DNA of 64,000 bases from JAKFDI01 sp044508835 (GCA_044508835.1 JBIQHD010000001.1:1-64000); one strand, 5' to 3'. Counted from the stretch's first letter, positions 1 to 12,749 are shown. The notes: generated by a model from the letters alone, not told the origin. Numbers and translations are program-made.

Positions 1-1
1 C

Positions 2-985
2 CTGTGCCTGATGGCCGAGGCCTTCATGGGCTACCTGCTGCCCTGGGGCCAGATGAGCTACTGGGGCGCGCAGGTGATCGTCAACCTGTTCGCCGCCGTG
101 CCCTTCGTCGGCCCCGACCTGGCGCTGCTGATCCGTGGCGACTACGTCGTCTCCGACGCCACGCTGAACCGCTTCTTCAGCTTCCACGTGATCGCGGTGC
201 CGCTGGTGCTGCTGGGCCTGGTGGTGGCGCACATCATCGCGCTGCACGAGGTGGGCTCCAACAACCCGGACGGCGTGGAGATCAAGGCCAAGAAGGACGC
301 GCGCGGCGTGCCGCTGGACGGCATCCCGTTCCATCCGTACTACACCGTGCACGACATCTTCGGCGTGTCGGTGTTCCTGCTAGTGTTCTCGGTGATCGTC
401 TTCTTCGCCCCCGAGTTCGGCGGCTACTTCCTCGAGTACAACAACTTCATCCCGGCCGACCCGCTGAAGACGCCGGCGCACATCGCCCCGGTCTGGTACT
501 TCACGCCGTTCTACTCGATGCTGCGCGCCACCACCGGCGACCTGATCAACGTGCTGTGCGGCATCGTCGCCGTGGCGGCCGTGCTGGCCGTCGTCAAGGG
601 CCGCTTCGGCGGCGCCGCCAAGGTCGGCGTGCTGGTCGCCGCGGCCATCGCGGTGTTCCTGCTGCAGGTCTTCGACGCCAAGTTCTGGGGCGTGGTGGTG
701 ATGGGCGGCGCCGTCATCATCCTGTTCTTCCTGCCCTGGCTGGACCACAGCCCGGTCAAGTCGATCCGCTACCGCCCGAGCTGGCACAAGTACGTCTACG
801 GCGTCTTCGTGATCTTCTTCTTCGTGCTCGGCTACCTCGGCGTGCAGCCGCCGTCGCCCGTCGGCAACCTGGTGTCGCAGGTCGGCACCCTGCTGTACTT
901 CGGCTTCTTCCTGCTGATGCCGTGGTGGAGTCGCCTCGGCACGTTCAAGCCGGTCCCCGAGCGGGTGACCTACGCAGCGCACTGA
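2..985 (+). CDS. petB: Cytochrome b of the bc1 complex (3' part)
   Basis: Membrane subunit of ubiquinol:cytochrome c oxidoreductase, which oxidises quinol and feeds electrons through two b hemes. The reading frame is open from the window edge, so the start and the first two helices (with one ligand of each heme) lie upstream. Visible are the LLPWGQMSYWG segment, the helix with two histidine heme ligands (SFHVIAVP and VVAHIIALH), the Qo-site motif as PVWY instead of the textbook PEWY, and several later membrane helices. The C-terminal half is complete and ends 20 bases before petC, so the two are surely cotranscribed. Identity is very secure; the PVWY variant is probably normal for this bacterial group (recollection, not checked). 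Confidence 0.97.
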   Translation: MCLMAEAFMGYLLPWGQMSYWGAQVIVNLFAAVPFVGPDLALLIRGDYVVSDATLNRFFSFHVIAVPLVLLGLVVAHIIALHEVGSNNPDGVEIKAKKDARGVPLDGIPFHPYYTVHDIFGVSVFLLVFSVIVFFAPEFGGYFLEYNNFIPADPLKTPAHIAPVWYFTPFYSMLRATTGDLINVLCGIVAVAAVLAVVKGRFGGAAKVGVLVAAAIAVFLLQVFDAKFWGVVVMGGAVIILFFLPWLDHSPVKSIRYRPSWHKYVYGVFVIFFFVLGYLGVQPPSPVGNLVSQVGTLLYFGFFLLMPWWSRLGTFKPVPERVTYAAH

Positions 986-1005
986 AGGCCGAATCGAGCA
1001 ACACC

Positions 1006-1773
1006 ATGAAGAAACTGATCCTGTCCCTGTTGATGGCGCTCGGCCTGGTGAGCGGCGCCGCCGCCTCCGAAGGCGGCATCCCGCTCGACCGCTTCCCGGT
1101 CGCCAAGCTGACCGACCTGCCCTCGCTGCAGCACGGCGCCAAGCTCTTCGTCAACTACTGCCTGAACTGCCACAGCGCGGCCTACATGCGCTACAACCGG
1201 CTGCGCGACATCGGCCTGACCGAAGACCAGATCAAGCAGAACCTGCTGTTCGCGACCGAGAAGGTCGGCGACACCATGCAGGCCGCGATCGACCCGAAGC
1301 AGGCGAAGGCGTGGTTCGGCGGCAATCCGCCCGACCTGACCGTCATCGCGCGCTCGCGCTCCGGCGCGGGCGGCACCGGCGCCGACTACCTCTACACCTA
1401 CCTGCGCACCTACTACCGCGACGACACCAAGGCCACCGGCTGGAACAACCTCGCCTTCCCGAGCGTCGGCATGCCGAACGTGCTGTGGGAACTGCAGGGC
1501 CAGCGCGCGGCCACGTTCGCGGAAGAGAAGGACCCGCACGACGCGGCCAAGACGGTGCACCGCTTCGCCGGCTTCGAACAGCTCACGCCGGGCACCCTGA
1601 ACCCGCAGCAGTTCGACGAAGCCGTGGCCGACCTCGTGGCCTACATGCAGTGGATGGGCGAGCCCGCCCAGAACGACCGTGTGCGCCTCGGCGTGTGGGT
1701 GCTGCTGTTTCTCGCGTTGTTCACCGTCATCGCCTGGCGCCTGAACGCCGCGTACTGGAAAGACGTGAAATGA
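1006..1773 (+). CDS. petC: Cytochrome c1 of the bc1 complex
   Basis: 255-residue electron-transfer subunit passing electrons from the Rieske protein to soluble cytochrome c, anchored in the inner membrane with its heme domain in the periplasm. A signal peptide covers about residues 1-20 (ending GAAAS). The heme-binding C-x2-C-H is at C52, C55 and H56, a VGMP segment provides the likely axial methionine, and one membrane helix near the C-terminus ends in a basic tail. The ATG was chosen because it begins a proper signal peptide; the open frame extends far upstream but there it is only the petB shadow. Third gene of the usual petABC order, followed by a terminator. Confidence 0.97.
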   Translation: MKKLILSLLMALGLVSGAAASEGGIPLDRFPVAKLTDLPSLQHGAKLFVNYCLNCHSAAYMRYNRLRDIGLTEDQIKQNLLFATEKVGDTMQAAIDPKQAKAWFGGNPPDLTVIARSRSGAGGTGADYLYTYLRTYYRDDTKATGWNNLAFPSVGMPNVLWELQGQRAATFAEEKDPHDAAKTVHRFAGFEQLTPGTLNPQQFDEAVADLVAYMQWMGEPAQNDRVRLGVWVLLFLALFTVIAWRLNAAYWKDVK

Positions 1774-1815
1774 CGCCAGCGCGCCCGTAGCCCGCACCGG
1801 GGTTCGGGCCCGCCG

Positions 1816-1856
1816 CGCAGTGGAGGGCTTGCCGGCGCTCCACTGCGTTCTTGTTT
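1816..1856 (+). terminator. Intrinsic terminator of the pet operon
   Basis: Perfect 10-base-pair inverted repeat (1816-1825 with 1838-1847), 12-nt loop, followed by the T-rich stretch TTCTTGTTTT. It lies between petC and sspA and reads as a factor-independent terminator for the plus strand. Confidence 0.85.
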
Positions 1857-1887
1857 TCCGCCCGCCGTCTCACTAGGAGCCCACGCC

Positions 1888-2499
1888 ATGATGGTGCTTT
1901 ACTCCGGAACCACCTGCCCCTATTCGCACCGCTGCCGCTTCGTCCTGTTCGAGAAGGGCATGGACTTCGAGATCCGCGACGTCGACCTCTTCGCCAAGCC
2001 CGAAGACATCGCGCTGATGAACCCGTACAACGAGGTGCCCATCCTCGTCGAGCGCGACCTCATCCTGTACGAGTCGCACATCATCAACGAGTACATCGAC
2101 GAGCGCTTCCCGCACCCGCAGCTGATGCCCGGCGACCCGGTGGCGCGCGCGCGCGTGCGGCTGTTCCTGCTCAACTTCGAGAAGGAGCTGTTCGCCCACG
2201 TCAACGTGCTCGAGTCGCGCGGCGTCAAGCCCACCGACAAGCAGCTCGAGAAGGCGCGTTCGCAGATCAAGGACCGGCTGACCCAGCTCGCGCCGATCTT
2301 CCTGAAGAACAAGTACATGCTCGGCGACGACTTCTCGATGCTCGACGTGGCCATCGCCCCGCTGCTGTGGCGCCTGGACTACTACGGCATCGACATGTCG
2401 AAGAACGCGGTGCCGCTGCTCAAGTACGCCGAGCGCATCTTCTCGCGCCCGGCCTACATCGAGGCGCTGACGCCGTCCGAGAAGGTGATGCGCAAGTAG
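1888..2499 (+). CDS. sspA: Stringent starvation protein A
   Basis: 203-residue glutathione-S-transferase-fold protein without expected transferase activity. In E. coli SspA binds RNA polymerase and alters transcription in stationary phase. The N-terminal thioredoxin-like part begins MMVLYSGTTCPYSHRCR, and the family signature NEVPILVERD..LYESHIINEYIDE is clear, followed by the helical C-terminal GST domain. Length matches the family. Two ATG codons are adjacent; an AGGAG sequence 13 bases upstream supports the first or second. Directly followed by sspB, the conserved partner gene in Beta- and Gammaproteobacteria; the pair sits behind petC as is common in Burkholderiales. Confidence 0.95.
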   Translation: MMVLYSGTTCPYSHRCRFVLFEKGMDFEIRDVDLFAKPEDIALMNPYNEVPILVERDLILYESHIINEYIDERFPHPQLMPGDPVARARVRLFLLNFEKELFAHVNVLESRGVKPTDKQLEKARSQIKDRLTQLAPIFLKNKYMLGDDFSMLDVAIAPLLWRLDYYGIDMSKNAVPLLKYAERIFSRPAYIEALTPSEKVMRK

Positions 2500-2524
2500 G
2501 TCGCGCACGGGCCCCCGCCATCGC

Positions 2525-3037
2525 ATGAGTTCGCCCAGCACCCCCGCGCCTGCCGGCTCGTCGACCCGGCCGTATCTCATTCGTGCGCTGCACGACTGGT
2601 GCACCGACAACGGCTTCACGCCCTACGTCGCGGTCTTCGTCGACGCCAGCGTGCAGGTGCCGCTCGAGTACGCGAAGAACAACGAGATCGTTCTCAATAT
2701 CGGCTTCGAGGCGACGACCGGGCTCAAGCTCGGCAACGAGTTCATCGAGTTCAAGGCCCGCTTCGGCGGCACCTCGCGCGACATCGTGGTGCCGGTGGAC
2801 CACGTGATCGCGATCTACGCCCGCGAGAACGGCCAGGGCATGGCCTTTCCCGCCCCGGCGGACGTGCCTGCCGGCGTGATGCCCGACGGCGACGCCGGCA
2901 CGGCGGCCTCGAAAGGCCCGCGCCTGGCACTCGCCGACGCCGCGCCGGCCAAGCCGGCCGCGGGACGGGACGACGACCCCACGCCGCCGGAACCGCCGGC
3001 GGGCGGCGGCCGGCCCGCGCTCAAACGGGTCAAGTAG
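2525..3037 (+). CDS. sspB: ClpXP adaptor SspB
   Basis: 170-residue adaptor that binds ssrA-tagged peptides and tethers them to ClpX for degradation by ClpXP. The folded substrate-binding domain spans about residues 10-100 (RPYLIRALHDWCTDNG, then a YVAVFVD strand). It is followed by a long Pro/Ala/Asp-rich linker and a C-terminal GGRPALKRVK, which closely matches the ClpX-docking tail of E. coli SspB (known family feature). The tail being intact argues for a working adaptor. It starts 25 bases after sspA and probably shares its transcript. Confidence 0.95.
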   Translation: MSSPSTPAPAGSSTRPYLIRALHDWCTDNGFTPYVAVFVDASVQVPLEYAKNNEIVLNIGFEATTGLKLGNEFIEFKARFGGTSRDIVVPVDHVIAIYARENGQGMAFPAPADVPAGVMPDGDAGTAASKGPRLALADAAPAKPAAGRDDDPTPPEPPAGGGRPALKRVK

Positions 3038-3083
3038 CCCGCTACGCGCTGCCTGCGCCGGGGGTCGGCGCGGGGTGCCGATC

Positions 3084-3089
3084 TATACT
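3084..3089 (+). promoter_or_regulatory. Candidate -10 box for tRNA-Thr
   Basis: TATACT, 38 bases before the mature tRNA end. No convincing -35 hexamer at 16-18 bases upstream, so this is only a position-based suggestion. Confidence 0.35.
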
Positions 3090-3127
3090 GCCCGCCTTTC
3101 GCCGCACGGCCCGCGCGCCGTCGCAGC

Positions 3128-3203
3128 GCCGGCTTAGCTCAGCTGGTAGAGCACCCGCCTTGTAAGCGGAAGGTCGTCCGTTCGATCCGGACAGCCGGCA
3201 CCA
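3128..3203 (+). tRNA. tRNA-Thr (anticodon TGT)
   Basis: 76-nt cloverleaf read by eye: acceptor arm GCCGGCT pairing with AGCCGGC, D arm GCTC/GAGC, anticodon stem CCCGC/GCGGA (outermost pair C-A unpaired) with loop CTTGTAA, T arm GTCCG-TTCGATC-CGGAC, and an encoded CCA end. Anticodon TGT at loop positions 34-36 reads ACA, hence threonine. Single gene, not part of a tRNA array. Confidence 0.95.
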
Positions 3204-3357
3204 AGAAGAATGGCGCAGCGGCGGGGCGGCCCTGCACCGGCGCACGCCGGGTTCACCCCGCCTCAAGCCCCAGCAGATTCCGCCGAAAACAGGCGTGACG
3301 GAATGCGCGGTTCGGCGGGGCGGGACGAAGTGTTTCCCCTGTCACGCCGGCCGAACG

Positions 3358-3675
3358 TCAGGTCGATTGAACCTTGATGCGCACGGCGCTAACCTGCCAG
3401 CCTTGGTCCTGCAAGCTCTGCTGAAGCCTCGGCGCCAACTGCCTCGTCTTGGCCGCGACGGCGGTGTTGGCGGCCAGCAGCGTCCAGCCCGATTCGTCCA
3501 CCGGACCGGGTTTGAGGTGCACCAGCAGGGGGGCGGGAACCAGCGCGCGAATGGCGTCGAAGCGGGCGTTCGAGTCCCGCAGGCGCTCACGCAGCAGGGC
3601 CAGCGGTGCGCTGCGCTGCAGCGCGGCGGCAATGGGCAGGGAATCGGGAACAGCGGGCGCGGGCTTGGAGCTCAC
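3358..3675 (-). CDS. DciA-like DUF721 protein
   Basis: Small basic protein of about 105 residues resembling the DUF721/DciA family, members of which help load the replicative helicase DnaB in bacteria lacking DnaC (established for DciA; function here inferred). It shows the typical RERLRDSNARFDAIRALVP helix followed by a beta-rich part with WTLLAANTAVAAKTRQLAP. Start is uncertain: a GTG at 3675 gives VSSKPAP; an ATG at 3705 preceded by AAGG is possible and would overlap the divergent peptidase gene. It stands alone on this strand. The short length and family position upstream of secA fit Burkholderiales genomes. Confidence 0.75.
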   Translation of the reverse strand: MSSKPAPAVPDSLPIAAALQRSAPLALLRERLRDSNARFDAIRALVPAPLLVHLKPGPVDESGWTLLAANTAVAAKTRQLAPRLQQSLQDQGWQVSAVRIKVQST

Positions 3676-3691
3676 GCGAGGGAGTTTAGCG

Positions 3692-4693
3692 ATGCAGATC
3701 CTCATCACGCACGGCACCTTGGCGCGTACGCGGGTGCTGCGCCTGAGCCGGCTGCAGGTGGCGGCGGGGTTCGCGGCGCTGGTGGCCGCGCTGATGGTCG
3801 CCTCCGCAGGCCTCTACCACCTGGTGGTCGTGAAGGCCTCGCAGGGCGGGTGGCCCGTCGCCGCCCTGACGGCGGGAGCCGCCGCGAGCGACGACGCCGA
3901 GGCGCGCGACCGCGTCATGCGCGAGAACCTGGACGCCATGGCGCGGCGCGTGGGCGAGATGCAGGCGAAGCTGGTCCGCCTGCAGGCCATGAGCGAGCGG
4001 GTGTCGGGCCTTGCGGGCATGACGTTCGAGGAGTTCACGAACGCCGGCAAGCGGGCCGCCGAGGCCGGCGCCTCGCGGGGCGCCGGGGGGCCCTTCGTCC
4101 CCGCCTCGCCGCCGGACGCCGCACTGTCCTTCGATGCGCTCGACCACTGGGTCGGCGCGCTCGACGCGCAGGCCGACCTGCACGCCGACCTGTTCGCCCT
4201 GATGGAGTCGCGCCTGTTCGAGGACCGCCTGCAGCGGCTGATGGTGCCGAGCACCTCGCCCGTGGCCGGGGTCGTGGGCTCGGGCTTCGGCTTCCGCTCC
4301 GATCCGTTCTCCGGCCGCGCGGCGCTGCACACCGGCCTCGACTTTCCGGTGAACACCGGCACGCCGATCGTGGCGGCCGCCGGCGGCGTGGTGCTGTGGA
4401 GCGGCCATCACCCGCAGTACGGGAACATGGTCGAGCTCGACCACGGCAAGGGCCTCGTGACCCGCTATGCCCACGCCTCGAAGCTGCTGGTGGCCAGCGG
4501 CGACTTCGTCCGGCGCGGGCAGACGATCGCCAGGGTCGGCTCCACCGGGCGCTCCACCGGCCCGCACCTGCATTTCGAGGTGCTCCTCAACGGCACGCAC
4601 CAGGACCCGACCCGGTTCCTGGCAGGGAAGGCGGCGCACCCGCCCGTCGCCGGTTCCGGCCGCGCCGGCGGCACGCAGCTGGCGCTGCACTGA
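3692..4693 (+). CDS. M23 metallopeptidase, membrane-anchored
   Basis: 333-residue cell-wall endopeptidase or amidase activator of the LytM type. One membrane anchor at about residues 20-47, a coiled-coil stretch (about 70-110), then a complete M23 domain with the zinc motifs H213-x3-D217 and H292-L-H294. Both metal-binding motifs are intact, so the domain should be catalytic rather than a degenerate activator (family knowledge; activity not shown). Predicted site of action: periplasmic face of the inner membrane on peptidoglycan cross-links. The ATG at 3692 begins a compact basic N-terminus and membrane segment; an upstream in-frame extension would run through the antisense of the DciA-like gene and was rejected. 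Confidence 0.9.
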   Translation: MQILITHGTLARTRVLRLSRLQVAAGFAALVAALMVASAGLYHLVVVKASQGGWPVAALTAGAAASDDAEARDRVMRENLDAMARRVGEMQAKLVRLQAMSERVSGLAGMTFEEFTNAGKRAAEAGASRGAGGPFVPASPPDAALSFDALDHWVGALDAQADLHADLFALMESRLFEDRLQRLMVPSTSPVAGVVGSGFGFRSDPFSGRAALHTGLDFPVNTGTPIVAAAGGVVLWSGHHPQYGNMVELDHGKGLVTRYAHASKLLVASGDFVRRGQTIARVGSTGRSTGPHLHFEVLLNGTHQDPTRFLAGKAAHPPVAGSGRAGGTQLALH

Positions 4694-4797
4694 GCCGATC
4701 CGTCGAGCGGCGGCACCGAGCGATTCCCCGGGCGAAACCCGGGGCGGCCCGCGGCCGGGGTGCGGCCTCCCCAGGGCGGCCCGCGAAGCCCGGCAGC

Positions 4798-4803
4798 TAA
4801 AAT
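4798..4803 (+). promoter_or_regulatory. Candidate -10 box of secA
   Basis: TAAAAT in an otherwise extremely GC-rich gap of 243 bases between the M23 gene and secA, giving a leader of about 125 bases. No good -35 box. The leader shows no recognisable secM-like reading frame. Confidence 0.4.
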
Positions 4804-4936
4804 CTGACGCTTTTGCGGTTTCCGCGCGGCTTGCGTCCTGCCGTGCCTGCCCCCATGTGGGCCGGGACCGCTGTCTCTTCCGGCGCGCGGAGTCGATCCG
4901 CAGTCCCGCCGGCCCTGTCCCCAAACACGTCGCCGC

Positions 4937-7696
<2,760 letters not shown>

Positions 7697-7699
<3 letters not shown>

Positions 7700-7776
7700 T
7701 GGCGCCCCCACGTCGCTTCGCTCCTGCCCCCCGAGGGGGCGCTGGCCTGCCCTTGGGGCGGCCCGGCGGGCGGCCG
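7697..7776 (+). repeat. GC-rich intergenic element after secA
   Basis: Beginning at the secA stop codon: a C run, CGCTTCGC, then CCCCCCGAGGGGGC and further GC-rich inverted repeats (CCGGCGGGCGGCCGG). Its first part has the same order of blocks as the 171-bp elements at 21269 and 51191 (stop codon, C run, CGCTTCGC, C-run/G-run), but the rest does not match. Probably a shorter relative or a different member of the GC-rich intergenic repeats common in this order; may act in termination. Confidence 0.45.
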
Positions 7777-7813
7777 GGCTTGATGGATCAGCTTCGCTGC
7801 GCTTGCTGATTCT

Positions 7814-7819
7814 TAGAAT
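7814..7819 (+). promoter_or_regulatory. Candidate -10 box of argJ
   Basis: TAGAAT followed by CGAC, 30 bases before the argJ ATG. The same TAGAATCGAC string occurs upstream of epsI at 46412. No clear -35 element. Confidence 0.4.
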
Positions 7820-7849
7820 CGACAGCCTTCTTCATCGTTCGAGTCCGCC

Positions 7850-9079
7850 ATGGCCGTCAACCTGCTCGCCCCGAAGCCCGAAGACCTCCACGCCGTGCCC
7901 GGCGTTCGCCTGGGCATCGCGATGGCGAGCGTGCGCAAGGCCGGCCGGCGCGACCTGACCGTGATCGCGCTCGACGAGGGCACGCGGGTGGCCGGCGTGT
8001 TCACGTCCAACCGCTTCTGCGCCGCGCCGGTGCAGCTGTGCCGCAAGCATTTGGCGGCGTCGACGAGCCCGCGCGCGCTGCTCATCAACACCGGCAACGC
8101 CAACGCCGGCACCGGCGACGACGGCCTGGCGCGCGCCGGCGCGACCTGCGCGGCGCTCGCGCGCCACCTGGGCGTGGCGCCGGAGCAGGTGCTGCCGTTC
8201 TCCACCGGCGTGATCATGGAAAGCCTGCCGGTCGACCGCATCGAGGCCGGGCTGCCCGCGGCGCTCGCGGACCTGAAGGCCGACAACTGGGCCGCCGCGG
8301 CCGAGGCCATCATGACGACCGACACCCTGCCCAAGGCGGTGTCGCGCCAGGTGCAGATCGGCGGCAGGACGGTCACCGTCACCGGCATCAGCAAAGGCGC
8401 CGGGATGATCCGGCCCAATATGGCGACCATGCTCGGCTTCGTGGCCACCGACGCGGTGATCGCGCCCGAACTGCTGCAGCCGCTGGTGCGCGACGCGGCC
8501 GACCATTCGTTCAACCGCATCACCATCGACGGCGACACCTCGACCAATGACTCGTTCCTGCTGATCGCCACCGGCCGCGCCGGCCATGCGCCGATCACGC
8601 AGGTGAACGAGGGCGACGGCGCCGCGCTGCGCCAGGTGCTGATCGCCGTGAGCCAGGAGCTGGCGCAGGCCATCGTGCGCGACGGCGAGGGCGCCACCAA
8701 GTTCATCGCCATCGCCGTGAACGGCGGCCGGACCGAGGCCGAATGCCGCCAGGTGGCCTACGCCATCGCCCATTCGCCGCTGGTGAAGACGGCGTTCTTC
8801 GCGAGCGACCCCAACCTCGGGCGCATCCTCGCGGCCGTCGGCTACGCCGGCATCGACGACCTCGACCAGACGCGCATCGACCTGTTCCTCGACGAGGTGC
8901 ACGTGGCCCGCAACGGCGGGCGCCACCCGGCCTACCGCGAGGAGGACGGCCAGCGCGTGATGAAGCAGAGCGAGATCAGCGTGCGCGTGGACCTGCACCG
9001 CGGCAGCGCCGAGACCATCGTCTGGACCTGCGACCTGAGCCACGACTACGTGAGCATCAACGCGGACTACCGCAGCTGA
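7850..9079 (+). CDS. argJ: Ornithine acetyltransferase / N-acetylglutamate synthase
   Basis: 409-residue arginine-biosynthesis enzyme. It transfers acetyl from N-acetylornithine to glutamate, making the pathway cyclic; many members also use acetyl-CoA. ArgJ is made as a precursor that cleaves itself. The conserved NMATMLGF site is present, placing the cut between A192 and the nucleophile T193, so alpha (about 192 residues) and beta (about 217) chains are expected. The GAGMIRPN segment in front and the C-terminal DLSHDYVSINADYRS end are typical. Complete and of normal length. Confidence 0.98.
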   Translation: MAVNLLAPKPEDLHAVPGVRLGIAMASVRKAGRRDLTVIALDEGTRVAGVFTSNRFCAAPVQLCRKHLAASTSPRALLINTGNANAGTGDDGLARAGATCAALARHLGVAPEQVLPFSTGVIMESLPVDRIEAGLPAALADLKADNWAAAAEAIMTTDTLPKAVSRQVQIGGRTVTVTGISKGAGMIRPNMATMLGFVATDAVIAPELLQPLVRDAADHSFNRITIDGDTSTNDSFLLIATGRAGHAPITQVNEGDGAALRQVLIAVSQELAQAIVRDGEGATKFIAIAVNGGRTEAECRQVAYAIAHSPLVKTAFFASDPNLGRILAAVGYAGIDDLDQTRIDLFLDEVHVARNGGRHPAYREEDGQRVMKQSEISVRVDLHRGSAETIVWTCDLSHDYVSINADYRS

Positions 9080-9127
9080 GCGCGGCGCCGGCGCCGCTTC
9101 GCGCGCCGGCCGGCTGTCCGGGCGCGG

Positions 9128-9864
9128 CTACGCGGCCGGCGGGAAGCGGTCCACCGCGTCGGTGATGATCCCGTCGATGCCGCCGCGCAGCAGCCATGCG
9201 GCATTGGCCTCGTCGTTCACGGTGTAGGCGAGGGCGTGCAGCCCGGCGGCATGCAGGCGCGCGATCACCGCGCCCGACATGGCGGGGTAGTCGGCCACGA
9301 CCGCGGCGCAGCCGAGTTCCTGCGCACGCTCGAACCAGCCCTCGGGCAGGCCCGCCAGCAGCAGCGCGCGCGGCAGCTCCGGCGCCTGCGCCCGCGCGGC
9401 GGCGAGCGCCGCGGGCTTGAACGAACTGAGCAGCGGCCAGGCCGGCTGGCCCTGCCACAGGCGCTGCACGGCCTCGGCGACGACGCGGCCGGTCGCCTCT
9501 TCGGCGCCCGGCGTGGGCTTGATCTCGATGTTGAGCGCGAAGCCGTTGCGGATGCAGAAGCGCGCCACCAGCGCCAGGCTCGGGATCGGTTCGCCGGCCC
9601 AGGTGCGGCCGAGCCAGCCGCCGGCATCGATGCGCGACAGCTCGCTCCAGGGGCGCTCGCCGGCCACGCCGTGCTCGGGCGTGGTGCGCTGCAGGGTGGC
9701 GTCGTGCAGCAGGAAGGGCACGCCGTCGGCGCTCAGCTTCACGTCGCACTCGAAGGCGCGGTAGCCGTGAGCGGCGCCCACGCGGAAGGCGGCCAGCGTG
9801 TTCTCCGGCGCCAGCTTGCCGGCGCCGCGGTGGGCGATCCAGCGGGGGTAGGGCCAGTCGCCCA

Positions 9865-9865
<1 letters not shown>
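9128..9865 (-). CDS. ugpQ: Glycerophosphodiester phosphodiesterase
   Basis: 245-residue cytoplasmic enzyme hydrolysing glycerophosphodiesters to glycerol-3-phosphate and an alcohol. Catalytic signature of the GDPD family: H12-R13-G14 with APENT, E39 and D41 as metal ligands, and H54. The late TVNDEANAAWLLRGGIDGIITD segment is the usual C-terminal barrel strand. No signal peptide. The start ATG overlaps the ugpC stop by one base (TGATG), so it is translationally coupled as the last gene of the ugp operon. Confidence 0.95.
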
Positions 9866-10941
<1,076 letters not shown>

Positions 10942-10985
10942 GTGTCAGTCGATGTATTTCTTTTCCCGAGCCGCTGCCGGGAGGG

Positions 10986-11837
10986 TCATTTTTCCGTGTC
11001 CACCAGGCCCTTGACGAACCACTTCTGCATCAGCACCACCACGAGCGCGGGCGGCAGCATGGCGAGGATGGCGGTGGCCATCACCACGTTCCAGTCGTTG
11101 GCGGCGTCGCCGCCGGCGATCATGCGCTTGATGCCGATGACCACCGGGTACATCTCCTCGGTGGTGGTGGCCAGCAGCGGCCACAGGTACTGGTTCCAGC
11201 CGTAGATGAACTGGATGACGAAGAGCGCCGCGATCGAGGTCTTGGACAGCGGCACCAGGATGTCCTTGAAGAAGCGCATCGGCCCGGCGCCGTCCATGCG
11301 GGCGGCCTCGACCAGCTCGTCGGGCACGGTGAGGAAGAACTGGCGGAACAGGAAGGTGGCCGTGGCCGAGGCGATCAGCGGAACGGTCAGGCCGGCGTAG
11401 GTATCGAGCATGCCGAGGTCGGCCACCACCTTGTAGGTCGGCATGATGCGCACCTCCACCGGCAGCATCAGCGTGACGAAGATGGCCCAGAAGAAGAAGT
11501 TCTTCAGCGGGAAGCGGAAGTAGACGATGGCGAAGGCCGACAGCAGCGAGATGGCGATCTTGCCGATGGCGATGACCAGCGCCGTGACCAGGCTCACCCA
11601 CATCATGCGGGCCACCGGCGCGGTGGAGCCGGCGCCGTCGCCGCCGCCGAAGAGCGCGGTCCTGTAGGTCTCCCACAGGTTGGTGCCGGGCAGCAGCGGC
11701 ATCGGCGCCTGCACGATCTCCTGGGCCGTGTGCGTGGAGGCCACGAAGGCCAGGTACAGCGGGAAGGCCACGATCGCGACGCCGAGCAGCATCACGAGGT
11801 GGCTCAGCACGCTCAGGGCGGGGTTGCGCTCAACCAT
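10986..11837 (-). CDS. ugpE: sn-glycerol-3-phosphate ABC transporter permease
   Basis: 283-residue inner-membrane permease of the MalG/UgpE type with about six membrane helices and the EAA loop (DELVEAARMDGAGPMRFF) that docks on the ATPase. The MVERNP start and the VASTHTAQEI periplasmic loop are family-like. 44 bases separate it from ugpC and 15 bases from ugpA. Confidence 0.93.
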   Translation of the reverse strand: MVERNPALSVLSHLVMLLGVAIVAFPLYLAFVASTHTAQEIVQAPMPLLPGTNLWETYRTALFGGGDGAGSTAPVARMMWVSLVTALVIAIGKIAISLLSAFAIVYFRFPLKNFFFWAIFVTLMLPVEVRIMPTYKVVADLGMLDTYAGLTVPLIASATATFLFRQFFLTVPDELVEAARMDGAGPMRFFKDILVPLSKTSIAALFVIQFIYGWNQYLWPLLATTTEEMYPVVIGIKRMIAGGDAANDWNVVMATAILAMLPPALVVVLMQKWFVKGLVDTEK

Positions 11838-11852
11838 GGCGGGCGGCTCGCA

Positions 11853-12734
11853 TCAGTACTGCACCTTCTTCTCGACGTAGCGGAACTGCACCACGGTCAG
11901 GGCGATGACGATGGCCATCAGGATGACCGACTGCGCGGCCGAGCCGCCGAGGTCGCCGTTCTTGAATCCGTCGTTGTAGACCTTGTAGACGAGGATCATG
12001 GTGTCCTGCCCCGGCCCGCCCTGCGTGGTGGCGTCGATGATCGAGAAGGTGTCGAAGAACGCGTACACCATGTTGATCACGAGCAGGAAGAACGCCGTGG
12101 GCGACAGCAGCGGGAACTGGATGCTCCAGAAGCGGCGCCAGGGGCCGGCGCCGTCGATGGCGGCGGCCTCGATCAGCGACTTCGGGATGGCCTGCAGCCC
12201 GGCGAGGAAGAACAGGAAGTTGTAGGAGATCTGCTTCCACACCGCCGCCATCACGATCAGCGCCAGCGCATGGCCGGAGTTGAGCAGGTAGTTCCAGTCG
12301 TAGCCGATCTGGGCCAGCGCGTACGCCACCACGCCCAGCGCCGGCGAGAACATGAAGATCCACAGCACGCCCGCCACGGCCGGCGCCACGGCGTAGGGCA
12401 CGATGAGGAAGGTCTTGTAGGCCATCGCCCCCCGGACGATGCGGTCGGCGAACACGGCCAGCGCCAGCGAGATGGCGATGCCCAGCCCCGCCACCAGCAC
12501 CGAGAACAGCGCCGTGACCTTGAACGATTCGAGGTAGGCCTCGTCGTCCAGCAGGGTCTTGAAGTTGTCCAGGCCCACCCACTCGGTGGAGATGCCGAAG
12601 GCGTCCTGCAGCTGGAACGACTGCAGCAGGGCCTGGCCGGCGGGCCAGAAGAAGAAGACGCCGATCACGGCCACCTGCGGCGCGAGCAGCACCCACGGCA
12701 GCCAGGCGGATCGGAAGAGGACGCGCTTTTCCAT
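11853..12734 (-). CDS. ugpA: sn-glycerol-3-phosphate ABC transporter permease
   Basis: 293-residue partner permease (MalF/UgpA type). The ATG giving MEKRVLFRSAWLPW was chosen over a TTG four codons earlier because it fits the family start. About six membrane helices; EAA loop near KSLIEAAAIDGAGPWRRF. It forms the translocation pore with UgpE. Confidence 0.93.
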   Translation of the reverse strand: MEKRVLFRSAWLPWVLLAPQVAVIGVFFFWPAGQALLQSFQLQDAFGISTEWVGLDNFKTLLDDEAYLESFKVTALFSVLVAGLGIAISLALAVFADRIVRGAMAYKTFLIVPYAVAPAVAGVLWIFMFSPALGVVAYALAQIGYDWNYLLNSGHALALIVMAAVWKQISYNFLFFLAGLQAIPKSLIEAAAIDGAGPWRRFWSIQFPLLSPTAFFLLVINMVYAFFDTFSIIDATTQGGPGQDTMILVYKVYNDGFKNGDLGGSAAQSVILMAIVIALTVVQFRYVEKKVQY

Positions 12735-12749
12735 CGATGGAATCAAGAA

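Noticed and set aside
4694..4936. A secM-like arrest peptide gene before secA
   Set aside because: No short frame with a ribosome site and arrest-type C-terminus in the leader; secM is a gammaproteobacterial feature.
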